Origin: Toxorhynchites rutilus septentrionalis | Lineage: Eukaryota; Arthropoda; Insecta; Diptera; Culicidae | Assembly (NCBI RefSeq): GCF_029784135.1 | Contig: NC_073746.1 | Location: 264,949,598 to 265,013,597 of the forward strand | Length of the DNA: 64,000 bases | Direction of reading: 5' to 3' | Shown here: piece after piece, positions 10,919-22,010 of the stretch | How positions within the stretch are numbered: the stretch's first letter is position 1 | How the letters are laid out: the number at the start of each line of letters is the position of its first letter | Notes under the pieces: model-generated | Told to the model about the DNA's origin: nothing | What the model saw: the letters and a program-made list of their open reading frames with translations, nothing else | Databases searched by the model: none | Translations under genes and position numbers: made by a program

Positions 10919-13900
10919 CTGAAACGAAACACGGTTTCACAGTACTGATCATAACTTCGCACTTAGAAAAGAGACATACTGTCGAGGCGAATTCTGGATC
11001 CCGCAGTTGATATAACAAATTCATAGCCTTGCAGTCACTGTGACCACACACGATTATGTGTTTGATATTATTGACTACGCAACCCAGCTCCAGAGCAGCC
11101 GGTTCACAGCTAAAGTACTCATCCTGGAAGTGTTCTGCGTGTGGTACAAGATTTCCGGCGTTTCGCACCACAAACATATCTCCAACGTGGGTATCCGTAT
11201 ACCTTGTGGGAATCATCCGACTGTCCATGCAAGTGAAGAATACCGCCTTGGGCTGTGAAAGATGAATATTAATGTTCCCTATCAATAAATGATGAAGATT
11301 CCTTACACCCTTTGTCTCATAATGTCAAAATAATGTCATAATGTCACATAAGCTGATACGATTAAGAAAAATCTTGTGGACCCATTTTCCAACCTTCAGG
11401 ATCTTCCCGACGGCATTTGAACAACGAGAAACGTTTGATTCATTAACATCTAATTGTTCTGCGAGTTATTGTTGAAGTTGGTCATAGTCTTCAAACACTT
11501 TCGTTGGTTTTCCACGTTTCTCATTTCTCACATTAAAATTACTACTTTCAAGCTTTTTGAACCACTGAATACATTGAATACATTGCGATTCGCGACATAT
11601 ATGACATATATGATTTTATATAGGAACTGGTCTGGTTTGGTTTGGAGATTTTTCGTCAAATGAATTTCTTCCGACTTGCACTTTGTTCAAACGTGTTCTA
11701 AAGTTTGCCATTCAAAATATATTCAACGCGTGTTATTTGGCATAAAAACTCAACTACGAGGAGGTCCAATAAGTACTTAGTCTCATCGCCCGATGGTGTC
11801 AGTATTGCAAGAGAGATTACTTATCGTGTAGTACATTCTCGTAAATGGCTATTGTCAAAATATCAGCCGAATCGGACTCGTAGTTTTCTTTTGACCGTGT
11901 GTAGAAGCGGGCGTGTCCGCGGATTTAAAAAAAAAGGGAATTCAAATTGATCGAGTTGCACTACGAACTGCTGCCCCATCCACCGTATTCTCCAGATTTG
12001 GCCCCGTGCGACTTTCTTTTTCTTTCCAAACATGAGAAAGTCACTCGCCGGGCAGAAATTTGAGTCGAATGAGGAGGGCGCCACGGCCTAATTTGCAGAC
12101 CTCGAGAAAACGTATTTTTCGGATGGATTAAAGAAGTTGGAGCATTGCTGGGTCAAGTGTATCGAACTAAAAGGAGACTATGTTGAGAAATAAATTGCCA
12201 CTTTTCCAATTTTTTTTTTTTTTTTTTTTTGTAGGCTAAGTTATCGGACTGCCCTCGCAGGTAATAAAAATTTAAAACATTAAAATGACGCAACTACGTT
12301 GAGACGCGCGAAATGTTTCTACGAACGTTAGTGCCATTGATAAAGATGGGCATTGGAATTGTTAACAAAAAAACCAGAAGTGGGTTATATACGTGATATA
12401 ACCGCAAGGTAGACGTAGGGCTACCACTGGCTCTGTAATCATTTGTTTGAAATTGCATCTGAATCTATTCTCAATGAGGAGTATGAGTATGAAATTGTCC
12501 ACTATTTCAAATTTGTTGGTGGTCCAGAAAAAACCACGCAATTTTGCGAAAGCAACTGATGAAGTTTTTTACATAACTAGATGACCCGGCAAACTTCGTC
12601 CCGCCCAAAATTTATTTTTCGTTATCACATCCACATTTTTTACTAAGCGCACGTTAATGGGTCCAATCGCAGAAATGTTCATTGATTGATCTTCTAATCT
12701 ACCCGTTAAAATTATTTTTAACTATAAAATTTCAGTAATTCTTCCAAAACTCGACATTATATTAGGCTGTCAAAAAAGTCCTGCGGTATTTCCGCGAGGT
12801 GTCGTTGTAAGCGCGTAGTTCTAGTTGTATTCACTGCATCGAGTCATACTATAGCTTGTTGGAAAGGTATTTTTGCGCGCTATAATATAGTCCTTGACAG
12901 TGTTTAGTTTGGTTAAGTCGTTCGTGTGTTATAGTGTCGCAAATATGGAGCAAAATAAAGAGAAAATCCGACATATTTTACAGTACTACTATGACAAAGG
13001 CAAAAATGCATCTCAAGCTGCCAATAAAATTTGTGCAGTTTATGGACCCGATACAGTTTCCATTTCCACCGCACAACGATGGTTTCAACGTTTTCGTTCT
13101 GGTGTAGAGGTCGTCGAAGATGCGCCACGCTCCGGAAGGCCTGTCGTCGAAAATTGCGACTAAATCGCTGAATTATCCGAGAAAGACCGGCATAGTAGCA
13201 GCCGTAGCATCGGCCAAGAGATAAGTCATCAAACCGTTATTAACCAGTTGAAGAAGCTTGGATTCACAAAGAAGCTCGATGTATGGGTGCCACACACGTT
13301 GACGCAAAAAAAACATCTTTGACCGTATCGACGCATGTAAATCGCTGCTGAATCGCAACAAAATCGACCCGTTTCTGAAGCGGATGGTGACTGGTGATGA
13401 AAAGTGGGTCACTTACGACAACGTGGCCAAGCCCTCATTAACGGCCAGGAAGGTTCTGCTGTGTGTTTGGTGGGATTGTCAAGGAATAATCTATTATAAG
13501 CTGCTTCCCTATGGCCAAACACTCAATTCGGACCTGTACTGCAACAACTGGACCGCTTGAAGGTAGCACTCATGAAGAAGAGGCCATCTTTGATAAACAG
13601 AGGCCGCATTGTCTTCCATCAGGACAACGCCAGGCCACACACTTCTTTGGTGACGCGCCAGAAGCTCCGGGAGCTCGGATGGGAGGATCTTTTGCATCCA
13701 CCGTATAGTCCGGACCTTGCACCAAGTGACTACCACCTGTTTTTGTCGCAGGACTTTTTTGACAGCCTAATAATATCAGATTATTTTCAGACACAATTCT
13801 CGTGCAAGATTTTTAATCCACTTGCAAATAACATGTTGCTCCGTTACATGGAATAAATGTTTGATACAGAAAATATGATAGAATGAAGACAGCCCTAAAT

Positions 13901-15124
13901 CGGACAATTCCTTTCTCGAGTTTTCCTCTTTTCAAATTTGTGTTTCATTTGTTTGGCAGTCCCCTACCCCCCTAAGAGAGGGGGGAGGAATATCTCACCA
14001 CCTTAGAATCATTTATTGCACCCTAAAAACTCCACATGCCAAACTTCGTTTAATTCGCTTGATTAACTCGTAATGCAGAAATTTGTGTTACATTTGTATG
14101 GCAGCCCCCCTAAGAGAGGGGGAGGAGTGTCTAACCACCATAGAAACATTTATTGCACCCTAAAACCTCAATATGCCAAATTTGGTTTCATTTGCTTGAT
14201 TAATACTCGAGTAATGCAGAAATTTAAGTTTCAATTGTATGGCAGACAGAAACTGATGCTCTTGGGTACGATTACATCACCGGAACCGAATGCGCGAATC
14301 TCTCTTTGCTTGAGCGCATTCGCAAACGAGTAAAATAAATCACAGCCTGCATGTATTTGTGATGACGGTTTCTCCAGGTGCCTTGATTTTGCGTCCGTGT
14401 TCGGGAACACATTTCGATCACCACAAAAGCAATAATCATCAATAAGCTATATTGTTATGATTTCGATAGCCTGTTTTCAAACCAATTTTTAAGCTATTGA
14501 AAAGATTATTTTTTTCACTTTACTTCTATTTTTTTTCTTTTTTGTAGAATGTCGGGAGTGAGAATTGAACTCGTAACCTTAGCGTGAGGAGGACGGATGT
14601 TACCACTACGCCAAATCGCCTCCACATATTGAAACGATTTTTTGGACTAATAAGTGATAATCACATAACTCTTTGATATTTTATCTTTCGAATGAATTGA
14701 TTATTAAACCGCTCCATTCAGCCGGTAAAGAAGTATTAACGCTCAAAACCTTGCACTCCAGCGTCACTTTCTCGTTTTCGAAATTTTGAACTTACACCCC
14801 GATAACGAAATGAAAGACGTAGTCCTACGTCAAAATACATGTATTATAGTCAATTATTATGTCGCCATTCGCAACGATATTAATTTTTTTTAGAACTACC
14901 CTATTTGTTGGGCTCAATCTGCGCAAGTCACGCTTCACAACCATCTTCATTGACTGGGAAACCGCTGTTTGTAAAGTCAACACATGCACTGACCTTCAAC
15001 TTAGCAGATAACAACATCAATATTCACTCACCTGCGGATTATCTCGCACTTTCTGAAACTCCTTCACCATTTGCTCCCGGGTAGTATTCCGGTAACGCAT
15101 TACTCCTCGCAATATTCGCTCCAT
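10517..15124 (-). CDS. CAHbeta: Beta-class carbonic anhydrase (255 aa, three coding exons)
   Basis: It catalyses reversible hydration of CO2 to bicarbonate and a proton; insect orthologues are reported as mitochondrial. Coding exons are 15032-15124, 10980-11252 and 10517-10918, joined in phase 0 with GT-AG borders, giving 255 aa, the normal insect length. The zinc ligands are visible: Cys39 in CMDSR, with the Asp41-Arg43 dyad, and His102/Cys105 in CGHSDC. The C-terminal part contains AYIDPENQFAIEDKLSQVNT and ends DVRRYYS. The start ATG at 15124 gives the typical MERILRG N-terminus. Intron 1 (11253-15031) carries several transposons; intron 2 is 61 bp. No disabling change is seen. A bacterial origin is excluded by the introns. 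Confidence 0.97.
10980..11252 (-). CDS. CAHbeta: Beta-carbonic anhydrase coding exon 2 (catalytic)
   Basis: 91 codons from PKAVFFTCMDSR to RDPEFAST. The acceptor is TTTCACAG and the donor is GTATGT. It contains all zinc ligands and the Asp-Arg dyad. Confidence 0.97.
11755..12259 (+). mobile_element. Mariner-derived MITE, copy A
   Basis: The left end TACGAGGAGGTCCAATAAGT and the reverse complement of the right end (TGCGAGGGCAGTCCGATAAC) are inverted repeats. The left third has no coding sense. At about 11945 it jumps to the end of a mariner transposase: LHYELLPHPPYSPDLAPCDF with the last catalytic Asp, then remnants of FESNEE, YFSDGLKKLEHCWVKC and the C-terminal GDYVEK. Several frameshifts are present. 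An internal deletion of the transposase gene created this derivative. A second copy with the same breakpoint lies at 23132-23510, so the deletion derivative itself was mobile. A T-run of about 20 sits before the right end. Confidence 0.75.
12368..12545. repeat. Family A end fragment
   Basis: AGAAGTGGGTTATATACGTG through GTAGACGTAGGGCTAC and CATTTGTTTGAAATTGCATC matches the reverse complement of the right ends at 29030-29157 and 43330-43456. It is a solo end without a partner here. Confidence 0.65.
12762..13770 (+). mobile_element. Mariner element, 1009 bp, TA duplication
   Basis: The terminal repeats TTAGGCTGTCAAAAAAGTCC are perfect for more than 20 bp at both ends, and TA is duplicated at 12760-12761 and 13771-13772. 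An empty site is available in the same window (family R copy 1), which confirms the boundaries. The transposase gene inside is broken, so the copy is non-autonomous but was mobile recently enough to keep its ends. Confidence 0.93.
12945..13756 (+). pseudogene. Mariner transposase pseudogene (DD34D type)
   Basis: The ATG at 12945 opens MEQNKEKIRHILQYYYDKGK and the HTH region with AQRWFQRFRSG. A TAA at 13161-13163 interrupts the gene after GRPVVENCD. The next part, IAELSEKDRHSSSRSIGQEI, continues in the same frame. A frameshift occurs at the A-run near 13305, and a small deletion follows GDEKWVTYDN (first Asp). The second Asp is in FHQDNARPH and the third in YSPDLAPSDYHLFL, with 34 residues between them. 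Everything after that motif, about 60 residues, is missing; the right inverted repeat follows directly. So there is a stop, at least one shift and a 3' deletion. Confidence 0.9.
14450..14836 (-). mobile_element. Family A element, copy 3 (carries tRNA-like cargo)
   Basis: Read on the minus strand it begins TTGACGTAGGACTACGTC and TTTCATTTCGTTATCGGGGT, then TTTCGAAAACGAGAAAGTGA, as in the copy at 42371. It continues through ATTCGAAAGATAAAAT and TTTCAATA to AAAACAGGCTATCGAAATCA. Where the other copies carry TTACTTTCTGATCC, this one carries a tRNA-like segment. It stops near 14450 without the promoter part. Confidence 0.65.
14551..14620 (-). ncRNA. tRNA-like sequence (degenerate tRNA or SINE head)
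   Basis: On the minus strand, GGCGATTTGGCGTAGTGGTA contains a good A-box (TGGCGTAGTGG), and GGTTACGAGTTCAATTC resembles a B-box 30-35 nt later. An anticodon-like loop CTCACGC lies between. The acceptor stem (GGCGATT against the 3' end) and the T-stem pair poorly, so it is not a normal functional tRNA. Most likely it is a tRNA-derived pseudogene or SINE head. Confidence 0.55.
15032..15124 (-). CDS. CAHbeta: Beta-carbonic anhydrase coding exon 1
   Basis: 31 codons, MERILRGVMRYRNTTREQ to VRDNPQ, with donor GTGAGTGA. This N-terminus is too short for a long import signal but is basic and amphipathic. The exon probably begins at 15171, because an upstream GCTAG acceptor at 15172-15173 fits. Confidence 0.95.
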
Positions 15125-15330
15125 AACTGAGGCTTGATGTTACTTGCTCCAATTTTGCAACACAGACAAAACTAGCAAGAAACAGAATATATTAGCTTGC
15201 TACAGAAATGGGTCGATGGCATCTCCACGATAGCATTTGATTCTTCGAACAGCAGTGTTTTGTGTTGCTGAAATGGTCGAACAATAAACTTAAACAAACC
15301 CGGTCTCGATTATCATTTTAATAAACATAC

Positions 15331-15430
15331 CTCAATTTGGAACTTTTCAGGAATCAACTGTAAACACAGACAATCCGCACACGTACAAGTTCATCCACCG
15401 ACACACCACGACGCACGTGCTTCTTGGTAG
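15331..15430 (-). other. Possible 5' non-coding exon of carbonic anhydrase
   Basis: A good donor (GAG then GTATGTTTATT) at 15329-15330 and an acceptor at 15172-15173 would define a 159 bp intron just upstream of the start codon. The 5' limit is a guess. Confidence 0.4.
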
Positions 15431-15724
15431 CAGTAAACAGATGACGGTAGCGGCGCGAAACAAAGACTGAGGCAACTCTTATTACGTCATATCAATTCGT
15501 TCGCGTAAACTTTTTCTCTATGCGATCGGTCGAATGGAACAGAAATGCTCTTTGCCGTATCGAGTAATGTTGTTGAGCGCCTAAGACACAGTTGTTACAG
15601 AACCAGCAACGAGGGAAAACTGTTCACCGCTGAAAATCAATAGATCGACCGATCGATTCTCACACCCGAAGACCACTAATTGGTGTAAACGAAACGAGTT
15701 TTTCTGAAACAACTCGTTATCAAT

Positions 15725-15997
15725 CGAATGTTATCAATCCACATAGCTGCTGCCGGATTTTCGTGGGGCATTGATGCAATTTCGTTCTATGAGCATAGAG
15801 GGTGATGAAGCGTTGGACAGCTATGAATGTTAACCATATTAAATTAGAGAAAAGTGATCGCCCTTGAAGCGATTTTCCCAAAACATTCGCCATAGACAGA
15901 AACAGGTGATAATCATTTAGTACTAGGTCCGGACTAAAAGGTGAATGCATATGAACCAGCCAATCATGTTCCCGGAGCTTCTGGTGATTAATCGATG
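15725..15997 (-). pseudogene. Mariner transposase 3' remnant
   Basis: The minus strand encodes INHQKLREHDWLVHMHSPFS and PDLVLNDYHLFLSMAN, which corresponds to the region around the third catalytic Asp of mariner transposases (usual YSPDLAPSDYHLF; here the motif is decayed). The C-terminal part is frameshifted. No terminal repeats could be paired. Confidence 0.7.
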
Positions 15998-16423
15998 AAT
16001 GCATGTCGCGTGGCTCTATTCTGATGAAATAATATTCCAATTCTATTGGCCAAAGCTTATAGTAACTCATAGTGATAATATCCTATCTTTATCACGACAC
16101 TTTTCAGTTTTTGACGTCGTAAGTAATTCAATTTTTATCCTCAGTCACCATTCGTTTCAAAAATGGTTTGATTCTGTAACGATCCGGCAGCGTTTGGCAG
16201 ATAGAAATTTCACCCAAGAGGTGTTTTAGCGTTAACTAAAAGTTAACTAAATTCAACTAAGCTGTATTAGTATTATTTTTATAAATCCAGTTTCCTTTTA
16301 CGTTGTCGTTAACTGTAAATTCTCTGTAACGTTCATGATTTTTAACACTTTACGGACCGCTCACGAGATTTCTCGTTTCCGCGTTCCTTCTTTACGGACT
16401 TTTGTGAAATTAGTGGATAAAAG

Positions 16424-17155
16424 TTTTTGTTGCGTGCAAGTTTCTGTTCAACGTCTTGCTGGAATGAATGAATAATGAAATATTTCAGTTGAAATAAATT
16501 GATTGTTTATCAAGTAACAACCCTCAAAATCATGCTCATTAGCTCACGAAAATGTGTTTTGGGTCCTTTCAAATAACTTTTTCCAATTTTCTTTGAATTT
16601 ATTAATTTTTCCCATGCAAGTTGTATAGGTTTTGGCCTATAAATTTTCTTAGACCCTTTTCCGACCAATGAAAATTTGGCTAAAGATAAATAAAAATATT
16701 CTTTATCGAATAAGTACTATCTCGAGAATGTGTTTTCGGTCCTTTCAAATAACTTTTTTTCAATTTCCTTTAAAATAATTAATTTCTCCCATACAACTTG
16801 GCCTATAACTTTTCTCAGACCCTTTTCCGATCAATAAAATTATGGCTGGAAGATAGGTAAAATATTTCTCTATTGAATAACTTCGTTAACTCTATTCGAA
16901 CAACTTTTTTTGATTTTCAAAATTCTGTATATTTTCCTATATTGACACATGCTCACGTTTCAGTCTATAACTTTTCTCTGTCACGATCAAGTGAATTATG
17001 AATTATGCGGAAAGATGAATGATTCAGTTCTCTATCTAATGAGCATGACTTTGAAGGTTGTTAATTGATAAACAATCAATTTATTTGAACTGAAATAATT
17101 CATGATTCATTAAATCCAGCAAGACGTTGAACAGAAACTTGCACGCAACAAAAAT
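16424..17155. mobile_element. Foldback-type element with about 115 bp inverted arms
   Basis: The left arm (GTTGCGTGCAAGTTTCTGTT, GAACGTCTTGCTGG and TTGATTGTTTATCAA, up to about 16540) is repeated inverted at 17037-17155 with few mismatches. Between the arms lie about three tandem units of about 177 bp that start CGAAAATGTGTTTTGGGTCC (near 16546 and 16723, plus a decayed third near 16890). It has no coding capacity. Confidence 0.75.
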
Positions 17156-18119
17156 GTTACGGTACCATCGAGCTAGTTACCATTGATCAATTGTTTGCGT
17201 ACGATCGCAGCAAGCTCGTGTGGAAAAATTCTGGACATTCTGGAAAAATCATCTCTAGCGTGCAGAAGGCTTTTTGTGTGAAACAGTTTTTAAGTTATTC
17301 TTGTTATAAATCTGAATCTTTTACTTTGTAAATCAACTTACTGATTTGTGAAGGTAAGAAAATGAATTTGTCGTTAGATGTTCCTAATGTATCATACAAA
17401 TATTTAGGGCATAACCGAAACGGAAGCTGGACAGGCCAATTGAAAAGGCTAGAATAGAAGAAATCACTGAATTGTAAGCACAGATATTTAATATGAATTC
17501 TGTAGATCTAAATTAAATTATTATTTTAGTTTGAAGCATATATTAAAGTATCGCTAACAAAAACGGTGAGTTGCCTTTTGATTGCTGTCGCAACAAAAAA
17601 CGTTTAACTTTATCTGCTGAACTTTCATCCGCTAACTTCACACATATAGGCGAATGAACTGCAAAGTTCGAAGCCTCTTAAAAACTTGCAAGCAAAGCAA
17701 GCAACTTCACACAAGTCAAAACGTGCGGTCCCAGGCATATGTCTTACAGATTTCTTCCCGGTCCTTAAAATGTTAAGATGTTTATTGTTAAAATAAATGT
17801 TTACGCTATTTCATTTGGGTGTTTCCCTATCTTCGTTAAACTTTTCCAACTCTTTTGGTCACGTTCTTGTGTTTTGTTGAACAAACTTTTGGCACAACTT
17901 CTTTTTTTGACGAACTTGTTTATCGAAGACCTCGAAGATTTCATCTTGATTTTGATTCCACAAGAATATTCAAGAATTTAATAGATTTTTTATTAGAGAG
18001 GATATCATGTAGTTTCCGCAGTGTATAATGAATAATTTACGTTGTACAGTTTGAAGATCATTTCTCAACGCTAGTAGATGCTAGTAGTGTTACAAAAAAT
18101 CTGCAAAATTTTTCTGCTA
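17156..18119. other. Non-coding stretch
   Basis: No supported gene. The segment GCGAATGAACTGCAAAGTTC near 17650 belongs to a short dispersed repeat also present at about 7728 and 6810 (inverted). The rest is AT-rich without pattern. Confidence 0.4.
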
Positions 18120-18654
18120 CACCCATACCTCGCTTTACGGCCTAGATACGTTCCACGAAATTCGGTCGCAAAGCGAAAAGCCGTATAAGGAATCAATTAT
18201 TCTAACACAAATTTATAAAAATTCAATCAGGTCACTTCCAAATTTGTTAAATATGTAACATGGTTTATCATTCAAAATGCATTTTATTCTTCTATTTTTA
18301 TTTCATTTTAATCAAAAATTAAATTCATTAAAATCAAAAATACATACATAACATAAACATAAAACATACAGTACATACAACATACATACATAAAAACCAA
18401 CAATAATCTATAAACAAAAATGAAACAACTTCATGTTACGTATATGTATACATACCTAATTTGTATGTTGCTTAAGTTATTGTCTCGCAAATATTTTTTT
18501 CACTTCTGTACAAAAGTGATTTTTGAACCAATCCTCATTTTTTTGCCGTTATAACGAAACATTTTAGGCCGTAAATCGAAAACGTGCCTGAATGGAAAAG
18601 TGCCGTTATAGCGAAATGCCGTATAAAGAGCGGCCGTATAGCGAGGTATGGGTG
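18120..18654. mobile_element. MITE with CACCCATACCTCGCT ends, 535 bp, TA target
   Basis: Both ends read CACCCATACCTCGCT inward, followed by TTACGGCC or ATACGGCC, with TA on each side (18118-18119 and 18655-18656). Subterminal GCCGTATA/GCGAAA motifs are repeated. The interior is AT-rich with many TACATACATA steps. A second copy begins at 35807. No transposase is present; a Tc1/pogo-like origin is inferred from the TA target. Confidence 0.8.
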
Positions 18655-18739
18655 TATTTCAAATCTAGGAAATTTGTCACAGATTGTCACATAATTCTTT
18701 ATTCCTGTGTTAATTTGAATAGTTAGTTGTGGGTTGACT

Positions 18740-19340
18740 TTCATTTTAGGGTAAATGATGTTGGTTTGTCCAGTCGAAAATCTGATCTTGGTTTGTTCAC
18801 GCACCTGTGTCAAATCAGGTATTCGAATGTTTCCAAACATAAAAATAAAATTGTCTTTTTCATGATTTACAGTAGTTTTACAGGATATATTTACGGATTC
18901 ACATGTTTTAAAGATTCATAAAGTCCACCTTTTATTGGTGTCAATGCGCCCCTCATTTGAGCTAACTTCTAATTAACCACTAGATGATTATTTGGTACAT
19001 ATTCAAACCTTTTCTGGATTATAACACTTACAAATATTGTGAACGACATGCTATTTGTATAAGATATATAAGTTTCAAAAGTTTCTCTGTGTTGAGTGGT
19101 GTTCACCTTTAAAGTGCCCAAGAAATGGAAATATTATGAAGAAAGCCCAAATTATGGATCAATATGATGACAGTAAACTCGAGCAATGAGTAATGCAACC
19201 AAAATCTACTTGAAAATTAGAATTTCTTAATTCAAAAATAGTGTTTTCTAAAACCGGATATACCATGATCATTTTTCGGACAAACCATGATCAGAGGAGA
19301 ACAAACCATGTTCATGATTTCTCTTTGAAGAAATTCGTTA
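18740..19340. repeat. Partial copy of the GGACAAACCATGATC repeat
   Basis: It shares TTCGAATGTTTCCAAACATA, ACTAGATGATTATTTGG, TATAACACTTACAAATATTG and the motif GGACAAACCATGATCA with the inverted-repeat element at 27122-28180. Only one arm is present. Confidence 0.65.
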
Positions 19341-19659
19341 AAAACATTTAAAAAAATAAACAATTTCAACGCCTTATGGTATTATTAGCAACTAGAGACT
19401 TGGTATTTTTCAACAAACACAAACTCGTCTTGATTACGTTTTCTATTTTCATGAAGAAAAATCGTCGCGTGAAAACATACAAAATGGGACAAATCAACAT
19501 CATTCACCTTAACATTATAAAAAACAGACTTTTTTCGGATGGAGATAAAAAAACTAAAACACATATTTGAGTTTCATAAATTTCTCATGGAAGGTAATTA
19601 TATTAGCTTACATGCAAAAAAAATATAGGAGGTGGTATTCAAGACACGACTACTTTGTT

Positions 19660-19852
19660 GACGTAGTTTGGGTTCTGGGGCCGCTACTTTTCTTGCTTTA
19701 TATCAATGACATCAAACATGTGTTGAATGACAGTGACGTAAACTTATTTGCTGATGACACTGTAATATTCGTTGAAGCTGAGACATTGCAAGATTGCTAC
19801 ATAAAAATGAACCATGAACTGCAAAACTTAGACGAATGGTTGAAATGGAAAA
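19660..19852 (+). pseudogene. Jockey-like LINE reverse transcriptase, 5' piece
   Basis: The plus strand encodes VLGPLLFLLYINDIKHVLND followed by NLFADDTVIF, the RT core with the FADD catalytic box, and then CYIKMNHELQNLDEWLKW. Translation stops making sense at 19852, where another repeat (family C) is inserted. The LINE resumes in register at about 21280 with LNISKTKYMVV, the expected next segment of this protein family. Confidence 0.85.
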
Positions 19853-21279
19853 AAAGTCACAGGAAGGTTGTGTCCGAGACACGGCCGCATAGTTGACGTA
19901 GGATTCCGTTAGACTATCTGTTGATTTTGTATATGTTTGAAGAATTACATCGTTAAACTCTTTGATAATGATTTGGTGGTCCCGAAAAGGGCCGTTTTGT
20001 TTGGTTGTTGGGTATTGTTTGTTCACTCCACCAGTGTTTACCGAGTGATGATGACAAAAGTATGGTAAACATTCGTGAGCAGGTGCGTATCAGATGAAAG
20101 GTGCCGAAGTGGAATGAGATATGATTAAAATCGCCCTCTGTGATCCTAGACGAGATGCCTCCTGTGTTATGTATGGATGAAAAAAAGAAAAAACTCACCA
20201 ATGAAATAAACGATAATTACCAATACCGAACACAACTATCAAGAGAAACTATATTCGAAATGGAAAAAGTAATTTTATTTTATAATTTTTACTTTCTGAG
20301 TGTTTATTCAACCCAATGCGAATTTTAATTGGACTAACAAAACCTAATATTATACGTAGAGCATATGAGAAATCACTTTTTCTAATATTTTTCCACTTTT
20401 CCATTTTTTTTTAACCGTATAAACTTTCCTTGAGTGAAAATGAACACAACAAAACAGACAGCTTAAACCAAACGATCCGTTCTCGAGCGGGAACTAACAC
20501 TGGTTTTTATTTATGAAAATTGAAATAAATCGCTCCATATTTCAAGTCATTTTCAACACAACTGCTACCATATACAATTTTACACTTACATTTGTGCTAA
20601 ATTTTTCACAATACACGATCGGTCATTGATATGAAATTTCACGAAGCAACCAACATTAAAGTTCCAAATTTAAATATTATTTGCTAGAATTAATCGTATC
20701 ACTCACCTTACTTGCCATATAAAAATGCCCCCGACTTGCATATATTTGCAATGCCGATTTCTCCCAGGCAGCTTGGTTTTGATGTCTCTGTTAGGGAACA
20801 TTTTTCGGTGGGAACAAAAGCTCCTCCTACTTTCGTATATTTGCAATGTCGATTTCTTCCAGGCAGCTTGGTTTCGATGTCTCTGTTAGGGAATACATTT
20901 CGGTGGGAGCAAAAGCTTCCCCTACTTTTATGTATTTGCAATGCCGATTTCCCTTAGGCAGCTTGGTTTTGATGTCTCTGTTAGGGACCCGCCACATGTG
21001 TCGTTAATTCCGACCAATCAGAAGCGGGTATTTCCGTTACGATAGGAGTTGGGATTTTTCAATTGTTCGATAGTTAGTTTCAATGCATATATTATTTTCT
21101 TCAATATAAAAAATTGTTATGGAGTGCCGAAATCGATTGACGCAAAAATTTGATCAATCCATCATGAAATGACTGAGCAATAAGCGTATGAAATTGGACA
21201 ATTTTCACGGTGTGCTCGATTTTCGATTTTCAATTTGTACCCCAATATGTTCCCGAAAGACGTAATCCTACGTCAAAAA
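19853..21279 (+). mobile_element. Family C element, copy 2, inserted into a LINE
   Basis: It separates two consecutive parts of a LINE RT gene, so it is an insertion. Near its left edge is GTTGTGTCCGAGACACGGCC then TTGACGTAGGATTCC; near the right edge is GTAATCCTACGTCAAAA. Thus a TTGACGTAGGATT-type inverted repeat lies close to both ends. It matches 1-650 in inverse orientation, and solo ends occur near 23066 and 59353-59430. No transposase is encoded. Confidence 0.7.
20720..21000. repeat. Three tandem units of about 95 bp inside family C
   Basis: GGCAGCTTGGTTTTGATGTC followed by TCTGTTAGGGA and TCGGTGGGA.CAAAAGCT occurs three times in a row (near 20768, 20861 and 20958). The copy at 1-650 has a single unit. 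Confidence 0.8.
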
Positions 21280-22010
21280 ACTCAAGTTAAACATAAGTAA
21301 AACAAAGTACATGGTAGTATCGACACGTTATCTTGAAAACGAAGGTCTTAGTATAAGTATTGATGGGCAAATGGTGGAGAGAGCATCATCGATCAAATAT
21401 CTTGGCGTTATTTTTGACGAAACGCTGCACTTCGACGAACATATAAACTATACTATAAAGAAGGCAGCTCAAAAATATGGAGCTTTGTAGAATTAATCGA
21501 TTCCTGACCTTTGAAAGTAAAATCACGATCTACAAAGCACTCATTGCTCCACATTTTGATTATTGGGCCTCTGTGCTATTTCTCGCAAATAACAGGCAAA
21601 TGCAAAGAATGCAAATTGTGCATACAAGGCGATGCGCCTGATATTGAGATGTGATCGACTAACTCCACGGAGATTTATGGTCGAATGCCTGCAATGGATG
21701 TCAATGGGACAGCGTATTAAATATTGTACGCTTACGTTCATATATAAGATGACTAACGGTATGACACCGAATTATCTACAAAACGCGATAACGTATGGAA
21801 GAGATATGCATCGATATAACACAAGACAAGCAAGTGACCTCAGAACCATGAACTTTTGAATGTCGTGTACCCAAAACTCACTTTTTTTACAAAGGATATC
21901 GACTGTACAACACATTACCCAATGAAGCAAAGACAGCAACTAGCCTTCGAACGTTCCGTAGTATTTGTAAAGAGTTTTTGAAATATGATTCAGATTTTTA
22001 ACCCGGTATA
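21280..22010 (+). pseudogene. Jockey-like LINE reverse transcriptase, 3' piece
   Basis: It continues the RT interrupted at 19852. It contains LNISKTKYMVVSTRYLE, the IKYLGVIFDETLHFDEHI thumb motif, YKALIAPHFDYWASVLF, and later NTRQASDLRTMNF near the C-terminus. It carries frameshifts (near 21490 and 21600) and ends close to 22003. No 3' poly(A) tail is evident. Confidence 0.85.

Larger units (their letters stand above)
12577..14250 (+). repeat. Family R repeat, copy 2 (interrupted by a mariner)
   Basis: It starts with AGATGACCCGGCAAACTTCG and continues with the tandem units described for 4703-5930. A mariner (12762-13770) is inserted. Outside the mariner, the joined flanks (ACATTATA/ATATCAG) equal the uninterrupted site near 4893-4908. 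The copy lacks the GACA/TA tail. Confidence 0.7.

Noticed and set aside
10517..11285. Bacterial contamination or horizontal transfer for the beta-carbonic anhydrase
   Set aside because: Beta-class enzymes are typical of bacteria, but here three exons with insect-type introns and the MERILRG N-terminus fit the known insect gene.
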